Positions 25,374 through 34,011 of a stretch of 64,000 nt of DNA are shown one piece after another (within the stretch, counting starts at the first letter, position 1; each line of letters starts with the position of its first letter). The DNA comes from JAAYJR01 sp964540755 (GTDB lineage Bacteria > Bacteroidota > Bacteroidia > Bacteroidales > Prolixibacteraceae): NCBI GenBank assembly GCA_964540755.1, contig CAZIOB010000062.1:21604-85603 (forward strand), in the 5' to 3' direction. Position numbers and translations under genes: made by a program. The notes below the pieces were generated by a model, which worked only from the letters and a program-made list of their open reading frames with translations, did not search any database and was not told the DNA's origin.

Positions 25374-26219
25374 ATGAAATTTGTCCTGATATTACTTTTT
25401 TCGCTTTTAATCAGTACATGCGTTTGTGGGCAGCAGAAAGAGTTTGAACCTTCGGGAGAAACTTTTGCCGTTATTTACACGAACTTTCACAGGGGTATTT
25501 CAGGAAATGCACTTGATGAGGCAGCCTTTGAACTTGACAGGGGATATCTTGGCTATGCTTATACATTCACTCCTGAACTGTATGCAAAAATAAACCTGGA
25601 TGTCGGAAGCCCTGACGATCTCTCACCTTTTTCAAAGATAAGGAGATATGCCTATTTTAAAAATGCATATTTAAGGTATTCCAAAAAGCAGCTGAGTGTT
25701 GAATTTGGATTAATCAGCCTGAAACAGTTTAAACTACAGGAAAATATCTGGGGCAAACGATATTTGAAAAAAAACCTGGCAGATGAATACAGGCTGGGTT
25801 CTTCATTTGCCGGGGGTGTTATTGCAAATTCGATTTTTTTGAACAGCCGTAAAGGGGTGTTACTTGAAGTAACAGACACAGAGCATGACAGTTTTAGCCA
25901 GTGGAAAAACAAAAATCTCGAAATAAAAAATAACCTTTTTTTCAATGTGGCTGCTTCTGACAATGGTCCTATATTCCGGCTAACGGGATTTTTTAACTCT
26001 GAAATGGCCAATGAATGGGAAAACTACTTTTACTCCGCAGATAATACAATAGAAAATCCTGGGATAGATTCTGAAAATGGTGATTTCGTGCCGAAGGAAA
26101 AAATATCAGGATTGATGAGCGAATATCCTTCCTCCTGGTTTCAGAAAGTCGATTTTAAGGGAGCCTTTGGAGAAGACAACTGGATAGAAGGATGGACTTT
26201 GCTTTCAGAGGAAAATTAA
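25374..26219 (+). CDS. Porin-like N-terminal protein with atypical C-terminal tail
   Basis: 281 residues from the ATG at 25374. The frame is open from 25221, but the signal peptide (M-K-F-V-L-I-L-L-F-S-L-L-I-S...) and promoter place the start here. The first 170 residues match the entry of Bacteroidota phosphate-selective-type porins: F-E-L-D-R-G-Y-L-G-Y, Y-A-K-I-N-L-D-V-G and L-K-Q-F-K-L-Q-E-N-I-W-G. A complete barrel would need about twice the length. The last 30 residues (W-F-Q-K-V-D-F-K-G-A-F...N-W-I-E-G-W) instead resemble the tail of the beta-helix lipoprotein at 17867-19531. It may be a gene fusion, a truncated porin, or an uncharacterised family. It is convergent with the PiT gene. 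Confidence 0.6.
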   Translation: MKFVLILLFSLLISTCVCGQQKEFEPSGETFAVIYTNFHRGISGNALDEAAFELDRGYLGYAYTFTPELYAKINLDVGSPDDLSPFSKIRRYAYFKNAYLRYSKKQLSVEFGLISLKQFKLQENIWGKRYLKKNLADEYRLGSSFAGGVIANSIFLNSRKGVLLEVTDTEHDSFSQWKNKNLEIKNNLFFNVAASDNGPIFRLTGFFNSEMANEWENYFYSADNTIENPGIDSENGDFVPKEKISGLMSEYPSSWFQKVDFKGAFGEDNWIEGWTLLSEEN

Positions 26220-26271
26220 TTTAATGTTAACTTTCTCATATACAATTTATTGTCTGAATCATTTTTCATGA

Positions 26272-26286
26272 ATTGTTGTCAACAAT
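26272..26286. repeat. 15-base palindrome in the convergent intergenic region
   Basis: ATTGTTG-T-CAACAAT is perfectly symmetric and lies between the convergent porin-like and PiT genes. There is no adjacent T-run, so its role as a terminator is doubtful. Confidence 0.3.
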
Positions 26287-26411
26287 CCTTCTTCTCAATC
26301 TCACAGCCTAAGATACTGTCCTGTAACTGCTCTATTACGCAAATTACCATGACAAATGGTCACAACAGGCAATTTGGAATTATGAGAAATCCCGGGCAAA
26401 AAAATTCTGTT

Positions 26412-28682
26412 TCATGATTTCGCCTCGTAGGTAACCGAAATAAAATCCCTGTATGCTTTTATCAGGTTTATGGCATGGAGCAGCATATTTTTTGTTTCTG
26501 TAAGTGTATTAAAAAACAAAATCGAATTTCTGGTGCTAACATTTTTTAATTTAATCCTCTTAATTTGTGCTACTTCCATTTCCTCAAGCGTCTGTAATAT
26601 TGCATCCCGCCTTTTAATAAGATCATCGATCTTTCCGAATTTCTCCTCCTCTACAATCTCAAAGGCAAAGGTAAACAGATCATCGATTTCTTTCCGGAGT
26701 TTAGTCAGTTCATCATTCTGAACCTTAATAAAAGGTTTATGATGATTATTAATATGTTCATAAAGAGGCTCAACCAGGAAATTCAGTGAATGAGCCATCT
26801 CTCTCTGATAATCGACTACCTGTACATAAAAATGACCGGAATCGATATTATCTTCGATTTTAGTCAAAACATTCAGTACTTTGTTTTTCTTTTTCTTAGA
26901 TTTTATGTTAAAATCATTTTTAATATTAACAGAACCTTTCAGTTTTGACCGGCTTTCATTTGTAAAACCCTTTATGCTTTCGGAAAAAATTTCATTTGCC
27001 AGGCTGAATGTTTTTGATACCTGTTTTTTACATTTTTCCAAAACTTTGTCAGTCTCATCCTTTTCCGTAATTGTTTCCTCATCTTCCTCCAGGTCTGTTC
27101 TTCTCTTTTTCTTAAAGAAAATATGTGTGCGTATAACCATATAAACAGCTATGGCAATAAAGACAAAAACCATGAACCTTCCACCCACTAATATTATCAA
27201 AGCGATCAGTCCCGACACGGTAAAAGCAATAAAAGCAGTTAAAAACCATCCACCTATAACTGCAAACACACCCGATACACGGTAAACAGCACTTTCACGG
27301 TCCCATGCCCTGTCGGCAAGTGAAGTTCCCATTGCTACCATAAAAGTGACATAAGTTGTTGATAATGGCAATTTCAGGGAAGTTCCAAAAGCAATTAAAA
27401 TACTCGCAACGACAAGATTCACAGATGCCCTGATTTTATCAAAAGCAGGGGCATCAGAATCATCCTGTGGGTTAAATAGAAGAGGCTTAAATTTTCTCTG
27501 AATCGAATAGTTAACTCTGAAGGGCAGAACTTTGGCAATTAAGTCGTTGAATTTAACTGTATTCCTGACCATCAATCGTGCTATAAAAGATGAACCGAAT
27601 CTTTCAATTCCCTCCGACTGGCGGCCGAGATTGATTTCAGTTTCAGTAACTGAATGGGCTTTTTTGGAAGTTATTAAGGTTATTACCATCACTAATCCTG
27701 AAATAAGTAGCATATATACAGGCGTTGCACTCTTGTCCCGCAGCATCTCCATGGAAAAGGTATCGGGTGAAATACCGCCTGAGGCTGACCATGCCTGGAA
27801 AGATTTAAATCCTGCAACAGGCACTCCTATAAAATTCACCAGGTCATTTCCCGCAAAAGCCATTGCCAGGGCAAATGTCCCCACCAATACAATTAATTTC
27901 AGAATATTAATCTTGAATATCCATCTTAATAACTGAAAAATAATAGTCCAGAATGCCAGGCTGTAAAGTAAAATTATTTGCGTATGTGTAACGACCCATT
28001 CACCGAGTTTCTGGCCCCCGGCAACTTCCAGTTCCGAAAATGATGATCCTTTCATCCCCTTTATCAGGATGAAATGGGTAATCGCAGTAATAGCCACACT
28101 TCCGAAAATAGATCCAAAATATTTCATCGGCTTTTGATAATCAAAAGAGAAAATCAGTCGCGCAACATACTGAACCAAAGCGCCAATAGTAAATGCAATA
28201 ATTACTGAAAGTAAAATTCCTGCGATTATTGCAAGCGCTTTTTCAGAATTAATATAATGTGCTAACCCGCCTAATGATTCCCCCTGTCTGACAATCTTTA
28301 CAAGAGATACCGCAACAGCCGATCCCAACAATTCAAATACTATTGAAACGGTTGTTGAGGTAGGCATTGCAAAAGTATTGAACATATCCAACAGAATAAC
28401 ATCCGTAATCATCACTGCCAGAAAAATTACCATAATCTCCGAAAAAACGAACATGTCGGGATGAAAGATCCCTTTACGGGCAACTTCCATCATCCCACTG
28501 GAAAAAGTTGCTCCTAAAAGGACCCCGGCTCCCGCCATAATAAAGATAAGCCACTTTGGCGCTGCTTTGGAACCAAAAGCTGAATTTAAAAAATTAACGG
28601 CATCATTGCTCACTCCGACTACTAAATCCGAAATAGCCAATGCAAAAAGGATTACTACAACAATAAGATAGAAATTCTCCAT
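26412..28682 (-). CDS. PiT-family inorganic phosphate transporter with PhoU-like C-terminal domain
   Basis: 756 residues, longer than a simple PiT. The two PHO4 half-signatures are V-G-V-S-N-D-A-V-N-F-L-N-S-A near residue 25 and A-G-N-D-L-V-N-F-I-G near residue 280, with about ten or more membrane helices in between and after (to about 510). A cytosolic charged linker (E-E-D-E-E-T-I-T-E-K-D) follows. The last 200 residues are helical, resembling PhoU/DUF47, often found with PiT as a regulator. It imports phosphate with cations across the inner membrane. It is divergent from a PhoR-like kinase at 28869 and next to the other PhoBR pair, supporting a phosphate island. Confidence 0.92.
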   Translation of the reverse strand: MENFYLIVVVILFALAISDLVVGVSNDAVNFLNSAFGSKAAPKWLIFIMAGAGVLLGATFSSGMMEVARKGIFHPDMFVFSEIMVIFLAVMITDVILLDMFNTFAMPTSTTVSIVFELLGSAVAVSLVKIVRQGESLGGLAHYINSEKALAIIAGILLSVIIAFTIGALVQYVARLIFSFDYQKPMKYFGSIFGSVAITAITHFILIKGMKGSSFSELEVAGGQKLGEWVVTHTQIILLYSLAFWTIIFQLLRWIFKINILKLIVLVGTFALAMAFAGNDLVNFIGVPVAGFKSFQAWSASGGISPDTFSMEMLRDKSATPVYMLLISGLVMVITLITSKKAHSVTETEINLGRQSEGIERFGSSFIARLMVRNTVKFNDLIAKVLPFRVNYSIQRKFKPLLFNPQDDSDAPAFDKIRASVNLVVASILIAFGTSLKLPLSTTYVTFMVAMGTSLADRAWDRESAVYRVSGVFAVIGGWFLTAFIAFTVSGLIALIILVGGRFMVFVFIAIAVYMVIRTHIFFKKKRRTDLEEDEETITEKDETDKVLEKCKKQVSKTFSLANEIFSESIKGFTNESRSKLKGSVNIKNDFNIKSKKKKNKVLNVLTKIEDNIDSGHFYVQVVDYQREMAHSLNFLVEPLYEHINNHHKPFIKVQNDELTKLRKEIDDLFTFAFEIVEEEKFGKIDDLIKRRDAILQTLEEMEVAQIKRIKLKNVSTRNSILFFNTLTETKNMLLHAINLIKAYRDFISVTYEAKS

Positions 28683-28769
28683 TTTTAATAATTAAGGAAA
28701 AATAATTAAATGCGAAATAAACTTTTATGATCAACTAAAATATTAAAAAATCATTAACTAACCATAAAT

Positions 28770-28809
28770 TTACTGTTAATCAGTAACAAGTATATTTTTC
28801 ATAAATTTG
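28770..28809 (+). promoter_or_regulatory. Palindrome and -7 element upstream of the second PhoR-like gene
   Basis: TTACTG-TTAAT-CAGTAA (28770-28786) is a perfect inverted repeat ending 15 bases before TAAATTTG (28802-28809), so it covers the -33 region. No -33 TTG is visible, as expected for an activator-dependent promoter. It could also serve the divergent PiT gene. Confidence 0.4.
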
Positions 28810-28868
28810 GCATGTAAAACTCAATGACTTTAATTGATTTATTAAGAGATAATTAAAAAATTTTAATT

Positions 28869-29912
28869 ATGAAAACATACTCTTCCAGGCAATTAACAAT
28901 ATATATATCAGCAATTTTAACTTCACTTGCTGCCCTGCTGTTGATATTGACATGGAAATTTTCACCCGGCACAGTAGTTTTAACGCTGTTCATTACAGGA
29001 TTTTTTCTGATCTCCTTTTTTTACGTGCAATATATAATTAATAAATATATTTCAGATAAAATCAGGCCTGTATATAAAACTATCAAGGATCTTCCTCTCA
29101 GCAGAAAAAAAATGGAAGAAAAATCGTCTGATTCTACCAATCTGCTTTCCAATGTAAAATTTGAAGTTGAAGAATGGGCAAAAACACAATTAAAAGAAAT
29201 TGAAAGATTAAAATATCTTGAACATTACAGAAAAGAATTTGTTGGCAATGTTTCACATGAATTAAAAACACCCATTTTCAATATCCAGGGATACATACTC
29301 ACCCTGCTGGAAGGGGGTATAGATGATCCCAAAATTAATGTCCTTTATTTAAAAAGGACTGAAAAGAGTGTTGACCGGATGATTTCTATTGTTAATGATC
29401 TTGAATCGATAACAAAACTGGAATCGGGCGAACTTAAACTGCGGATGACAAATTTTGATATTGTAAAAGCTGTTCAGGAGGTTATAGAAATGGAGCAGTG
29501 GCAGGCTGAAGAAAGGGATATTGCCCTGGAAATCATAAATAAGCCTTCAAAACCCGTTTTAGTAAGAGCAGACAGGAACCGGATCCTGGAAGTATTGACC
29601 AATCTGATAGTAAATGGTATAAAATATGGAAAGAAGTCGGGATTCGTCCACATCTCCTTTCATGACCTGGAAGAAAATATTATCGTGGAAGTTACTGACA
29701 ATGGTATAGGAATTGAAAAAAAATACCTGCCCCGTATTTTTGAAAGATTTTATCGGATTGATAAATCCAGATCAAGAGAACAGGGTGGTACCGGTCTCGG
29801 ACTTTCTATCGTAAAACATATAATCGAAGCTCATAATCAATCGATTAATGTCAGAAGCGTTCTTGATCAGGGAACGACATTCAATTTCACACTGGAAAAA
29901 GCAAAGTCATAA
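28869..29912 (+). CDS. PhoR-like sensor histidine kinase (short input region)
   Basis: 347 residues. Two membrane helices (about 8-28 and 36-57) are separated by only a few residues, so there is no real periplasmic sensor. A short coiled-coil linker leads to HisKA with His130 in N-V-S-H-E-L-K-T-P. The HATPase has N-L-I-V-N-G-I-K-Y, D-N-G-I-G-I-E, F-E-R-F-Y-R and G-G-T-G-L-G-L. This matches the PhoR/ResE group that receives the signal through the membrane or a partner such as PiT/PhoU. It is followed 105 bases later by its probable response regulator. Which of the two PhoR-like kinases in the window is the true phosphate sensor is unclear. Confidence 0.88.
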   Translation: MKTYSSRQLTIYISAILTSLAALLLILTWKFSPGTVVLTLFITGFFLISFFYVQYIINKYISDKIRPVYKTIKDLPLSRKKMEEKSSDSTNLLSNVKFEVEEWAKTQLKEIERLKYLEHYRKEFVGNVSHELKTPIFNIQGYILTLLEGGIDDPKINVLYLKRTEKSVDRMISIVNDLESITKLESGELKLRMTNFDIVKAVQEVIEMEQWQAEERDIALEIINKPSKPVLVRADRNRILEVLTNLIVNGIKYGKKSGFVHISFHDLEENIIVEVTDNGIGIEKKYLPRIFERFYRIDKSRSREQGGTGLGLSIVKHIIEAHNQSINVRSVLDQGTTFNFTLEKAKS

Positions 29913-30017
29913 AAAAGTAATTTATGATTTATGTTTGTTATTTTTATTATTTTTAATGGTTTGTTCACGCTTACAAGCAAAATAATATATAATTAAAGAA
30001 CTGAAATACTTTATCAG

Positions 30018-30716
30018 ATGAACGAAAACATATTTAAAATAATGCTGGTTGACGATGAAATAGACATCCTTGAATTTCTCAGCTATAATTTGGAAAAAGA
30101 GGGATATAAAGTTTATACAGCTACTAACGGAAATGATGCCATTCAACTCGCAGAAAAACATCAGCCTCATCTTATTCTTCTGGATGTGATGATGCCTGAG
30201 ATGGATGGAATTACAGCATGCGAAGAGATACGGAAAATCCCGTCCCTGAACAATACACTTATTGCTTTTCTTACAGCCCGGGGTGAGGATTATTCCCAGA
30301 TTGCGGGATTTGAAGCGGGCGCTGATGATTATATAACTAAACCCATAAGACCCAAAGTATTGATAAGTCGTGTAAAAGCATTGCTGAAACGTTCCGGCGA
30401 AAGCGGGCCTGTTTCATTTGCAGAAGACTCAGGAACCCTTAGTATCGGGAACTTAATCATTGATAAAGAACGTTACCTTATACGGATAGACGATGAGGAG
30501 ATGATACTCCCGCGGAAAGAATTTGAGCTGTTATCTTTACTTGTTTCAAAGCCTTCCAAGGTATTTACCAGGGAAGAAATTTATTCATCGGTCTGGGGAG
30601 AAAATGTAGTTGTTGGCGATCGTACAATAGATGTTCATATCCGTAAATTACGCGAAAAAATAGGCAATGACCACATTAAAACACTTAAGGGAGTAGGCTA
30701 CAAATTTGTAAAATAG
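30018..30716 (+). CDS. PhoB-like OmpR-family response regulator
   Basis: 232 residues. The receiver domain has V-D-D-E, phospho-acceptor Asp56 in L-L-D-V-M-M-P, T-A-R-G-E and Y-I-T-K-P-I. The C-terminal winged helix has L-P-R-K-E-F-E-L-L-S-L-L and D-V-H-I-R-K-L-R-E-K-I...G-V-G-Y-K-F. It is very close in layout to the regulator at 24527-25210 but not identical in the recognition-helix region. It is paired with the kinase just upstream, and is convergent with rpoN across 100 bases that show no strong terminator. Confidence 0.9.
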   Translation: MNENIFKIMLVDDEIDILEFLSYNLEKEGYKVYTATNGNDAIQLAEKHQPHLILLDVMMPEMDGITACEEIRKIPSLNNTLIAFLTARGEDYSQIAGFEAGADDYITKPIRPKVLISRVKALLKRSGESGPVSFAEDSGTLSIGNLIIDKERYLIRIDDEEMILPRKEFELLSLLVSKPSKVFTREEIYSSVWGENVVVGDRTIDVHIRKLREKIGNDHIKTLKGVGYKFVK

Positions 30717-30816
30717 AAAAAACCGGACTAAAAATCTGTTAATAAAAATAAATCCTCACATAAACAGGGGATATCTCAGGAATATATACCCAATGCACGA
30801 CAAATCAATTATAAAA

Positions 30817-32274
30817 TCATAACTTTTTTCTCAGGCGGGCTACAGGGATATTAAGTTGCTCACGATATTTAGCAACTGTACGCCGTGCAATATTATAGGA
30901 TTTTTCTTTTAGTATCCGCGCCAGTTTTTCATCGGTCAATGGTTTATGCTTATCTTCTTTATCTATACACTCCTGAAGTATTTTCTTTATTTCCCTGGTA
31001 GAAACCTCTTCTCCTCCTGATTTTTGCAACCCTTCAGAAAAAAAATATTTAAGGGGAAATATACCGAAATGGGTTTGTATATATTTACTGTTTGAAACCC
31101 GTGATATGGTAGATATGTCAAGCCCTGTTCTCTGAGCGATATCCTTTAGTATCATGGGCCGTAATTTAGTCTCATCCCCGTCCTTAAAATATTCTTTCTG
31201 GAAATTAATTATTTCAGACATTGTCAGCAACAAAGTGTGGTTACGTTGTTTTATTGCATCAATGAACCATCTGGCTGAATCAACCTTCTGTTTCACAAAA
31301 ACCAGGGCTTCTTTTTGATCTCTGGATTTTTTTTTGTCCTGCCTGGCCAGGCCGCGCATCATTTCAAGGTATGTATCATTAATTTTCAGATCAGGTACAT
31401 TTTGCTGGTTCAATGAAAGATTCAGTTCTCCCTCATTATTATCAAGTATAAAATCAGGTACAATCGGATAATTCGATTTATTAAGAGGATTGCTGTAAGA
31501 ACTGCCTGGTTTGGGATTAAGCTTCAAAATCTGATCGATTCCTTCTTTTAGCTCTTCGTCTGTCAGCTCCAGCTTCTTCTTGATCTTATCATAATGCTTT
31601 CTTGTAAATTCTTCAAAATAATCCTGAACAATTAAATATGCAAGTTTATTTTTTTTTACTTTTTTTCTGTCCAGCTGCAATAAAAGGCATTCCCTCAAAT
31701 CACGCGCCCCGACTCCAGGCGGATCAAATGATTGTATCACATCCAGTATTCCTTCAAGTTTTTCCACCTTAACTTCCATATTCATGCTGAAAGCCAGATC
31801 ATCCACAACAGATAACAGATCACGGCGCAGATAGCCGTCTTCATCAATATTGCCAATAATATATTCTGCAAGTCTTCTTTCTTCTTCGGAAAGATTAACC
31901 ATTCCCAACTGATCGATCAGATTTTCATGAAAAGTAACTCCAACAGAAAAGGGAATTTCGGTATATTTATCATCTTTTGAATAATTTTGTGTAGTAGTTT
32001 TATAAGTAGGGATCTCATCCTCTTCATTGATGTAATCATCAAATGAAAACTCTTCATTTTCAATATCAATCTCGTCCTGGTCCAGCTGATTATCCTCCTG
32101 TTCACTATCAACCGGATTTTCATAGTCCATCTCCAATACAGGATTCTCCTCCAACTCTTTTTTTATTCGTTGCTCCAGCTGGATAGTAGGAATCTCCAAA
32201 AGCTTAATCACCTGAATTTGCTGCGGTGAAAGCTTCTGTAGCAACTTTTGTTGTATAGAAAGCTTCTGTTCCAT
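30817..32274 (-). CDS. rpoN: RNA polymerase sigma-54 factor
   Basis: 485 residues. The glutamine-rich region I (M-E-Q-K-L-S-I-Q-Q-K-L-L-Q-K-L-S-P-Q-Q) interacts with activators. A strongly acidic region II spans about 50-105, then core-binding and DNA-binding domains. The RpoN box A-R-R-T-V-A-K-Y-R-E is near residues 463-472. Sigma-54 transcribes from -24/-12 promoters and needs AAA+ enhancer-binding proteins; none is in this window. The gene lies 60 bases after asnS on the same strand, so co-transcription is likely. The short TA-rich inverted repeat between them (CTACTT/AAGTAG) is weak. Confidence 0.97.
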   Translation of the reverse strand: MEQKLSIQQKLLQKLSPQQIQVIKLLEIPTIQLEQRIKKELEENPVLEMDYENPVDSEQEDNQLDQDEIDIENEEFSFDDYINEEDEIPTYKTTTQNYSKDDKYTEIPFSVGVTFHENLIDQLGMVNLSEEERRLAEYIIGNIDEDGYLRRDLLSVVDDLAFSMNMEVKVEKLEGILDVIQSFDPPGVGARDLRECLLLQLDRKKVKKNKLAYLIVQDYFEEFTRKHYDKIKKKLELTDEELKEGIDQILKLNPKPGSSYSNPLNKSNYPIVPDFILDNNEGELNLSLNQQNVPDLKINDTYLEMMRGLARQDKKKSRDQKEALVFVKQKVDSARWFIDAIKQRNHTLLLTMSEIINFQKEYFKDGDETKLRPMILKDIAQRTGLDISTISRVSNSKYIQTHFGIFPLKYFFSEGLQKSGGEEVSTREIKKILQECIDKEDKHKPLTDEKLARILKEKSYNIARRTVAKYREQLNIPVARLRKKL

Positions 32275-32334
32275 ATCCTATTCTCAAGACTATGTAAATT
32301 TACTACTTTTTCAAAGTAGTTCAACCATTCGTTC

Positions 32335-33771
32335 CTAGAATTCTGCATTCTTAGGTGTCCGTGGAAATGCAATAACATCACGGATATTCCCCATTCCTGT
32401 AACAAACAGCATAAACCGTTCAAAACCCAGTCCGAAGCCACTGTGAACCACACTCCCAAACCTCCTGGTATCAAGGTACCACCACATCTCCTCAGAAGGT
32501 ATATTCATCTCCTTCATTCGCACTTCCAGTTTCTCCAGGTTCTCTTCACGCTGTGAACCGCCAATTATCTCACCGATCTGGGGAAAGAGGACATCCATTG
32601 CCCTGACTGTTTTATTATCATCATTTTGCTTCATATAAAAAGCCTTTATTGTTTTCGGATAATCTGTTATAATAACCGGACAATTAAAATGTTTTTCCAC
32701 AAGATACCGTTCATGCTCGCTTTGCAAATCAACCCCCCAGTCAACCGGGAATTCAAACTTTTTCTTTTTGTATGGTTTTGAATTTTTCAATATTTCAATT
32801 GCATTAGTATATGTAATACGAACAAACTGACTTTCAAGAACAAATTTTAATTTTTCGATCAGGCCCATTGATCTTTGCTCTTTAGGTTTATTCTTTTCCT
32901 CCTGTTCAAGTCGTTTTGCCAAAAAATCAAGATCATCCGCACAGTTATTAAGGATATAACTAATTAAATACTTGACAAATTCTTCAGCAAGGTCCATATT
33001 ATCTTTTAGATCATAAAAAGCCATTTCCGGCTCAATCATCCAGAATTCAGCAAGATGACGTGTAGTATTAGAATTCTCTGCACGAAAAGTTGGCCCGAAT
33101 GTATAAACCTCTCCCAACGCCAGAGCCCCCAATTCACCTTCCAACTGTCCTGAAACAGTAAGATTTGTCGGTTTACCGAAAAAATCCACACTATAATCAA
33201 TTTTCCCGTCCTCGGTAACAGGCGGTTTTAACAAATCAATCGTAGTAACCCTGAACATCTGTCCCGCCCCCTCAGCATCGCTGGCAGTAATTATCGGGGT
33301 ATGCAAATAATAGAATCCTTTTTCATTGAAATATTTATGTATTGAGTATGCCAGGGCATGGCGAATCCGAAAGACAGCCCCGAATGTGCTTGTCCTGAAT
33401 CTCAGGTGCGCATTTTCCCGCAGGAATTCCAGTGAATGTTTCTTGGGCTGAATGGGATATTTATCAGGATCAGCAGAACCGAGAATATCAATTATCTCTG
33501 CTTCCAGTTCTACATTCTGACCGGTACCGGGCGACTCCTTAAGAGTCCCCTCAACCGCAACCCCGGCTCCTGTATTTATTCTGTGTAAAAATTCCTCACT
33601 GAACTTATCAGTATCAGCAACTATTTGTAAATTATGTATTGAAGATCCATCATTTAAAGTAATGAAATTTACGTTTTTGCTGCTTCTCTTTGTCCTGACC
33701 CATCCCTTTACCAATATTCTGGCCCCGGTTTGCCCATCAAAAATAATGTCTTTTACTTTCGATCTTTTCAT
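32335..33771 (-). CDS. asnS: Asparaginyl-tRNA synthetase
   Basis: 478 residues, a class IIb synthetase. The N-terminal OB-fold anticodon-binding domain (G-W-V-R-T-K-R-S-S-K-N-V-N-F-I) is followed by the catalytic domain: F-R-A-E-N-S-N-T-T-R-H-L-A-E-F for motif 2 and G-F-G-L-G-F-E-R-F for motif 3. Asparagine- rather than aspartate-type identity is suggested by overall length and N-terminal sequence. It ligates Asn to tRNA-Asn in the cytosol. A TAnnTTTG element lies 42 bases upstream. rpoN follows in the same direction. Confidence 0.96.
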   Translation of the reverse strand: MKRSKVKDIIFDGQTGARILVKGWVRTKRSSKNVNFITLNDGSSIHNLQIVADTDKFSEEFLHRINTGAGVAVEGTLKESPGTGQNVELEAEIIDILGSADPDKYPIQPKKHSLEFLRENAHLRFRTSTFGAVFRIRHALAYSIHKYFNEKGFYYLHTPIITASDAEGAGQMFRVTTIDLLKPPVTEDGKIDYSVDFFGKPTNLTVSGQLEGELGALALGEVYTFGPTFRAENSNTTRHLAEFWMIEPEMAFYDLKDNMDLAEEFVKYLISYILNNCADDLDFLAKRLEQEEKNKPKEQRSMGLIEKLKFVLESQFVRITYTNAIEILKNSKPYKKKKFEFPVDWGVDLQSEHERYLVEKHFNCPVIITDYPKTIKAFYMKQNDDNKTVRAMDVLFPQIGEIIGGSQREENLEKLEVRMKEMNIPSEEMWWYLDTRRFGSVVHSGFGLGFERFMLFVTGMGNIRDVIAFPRTPKNAEF

Positions 33772-33812
33772 GATCTGTTATTCTTTTTTGCATGTATTGA
33801 TATACAAGGATA

Positions 33813-33820
33813 CAAAAGTA
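33813..33820 (-). promoter_or_regulatory. -7 element for asnS-rpoN
   Basis: TACTTTTG on the minus strand matches TAnnTTTG and predicts a leader of about 37 nt to asnS. Confidence 0.45.
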
Positions 33821-33893
33821 AATGTTTATGATTATTTTCATATGTCAGAGTTTTAAAATTTTCAATTCTTATTGATGAATTAAATCACTAAAA

Positions 33894-33920
33894 AAGCTGT
33901 CCGGGTTTAGCGGACAGCTT
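33894..33920 (-). terminator. Strong rho-independent terminator after the Gfo/Idh gene
   Basis: AAGCTGTCCG and CGGACAGCTT form a perfect 10-bp stem with a 7-nt loop. On the minus strand it is followed by a T-run. It is placed to end the cytochrome-Gfo/Idh operon, and A/T tracts on both sides mean it could act on plus-strand transcripts too. Confidence 0.75.
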
Positions 33921-34011
33921 TCTACCAAACTGATTGACATATTTTACCTGCCGGGGATAATATCCAATAAGGATTATCATGACCGTGGGCTCAGTAAAGA
34001 TCCGGTTTCAG

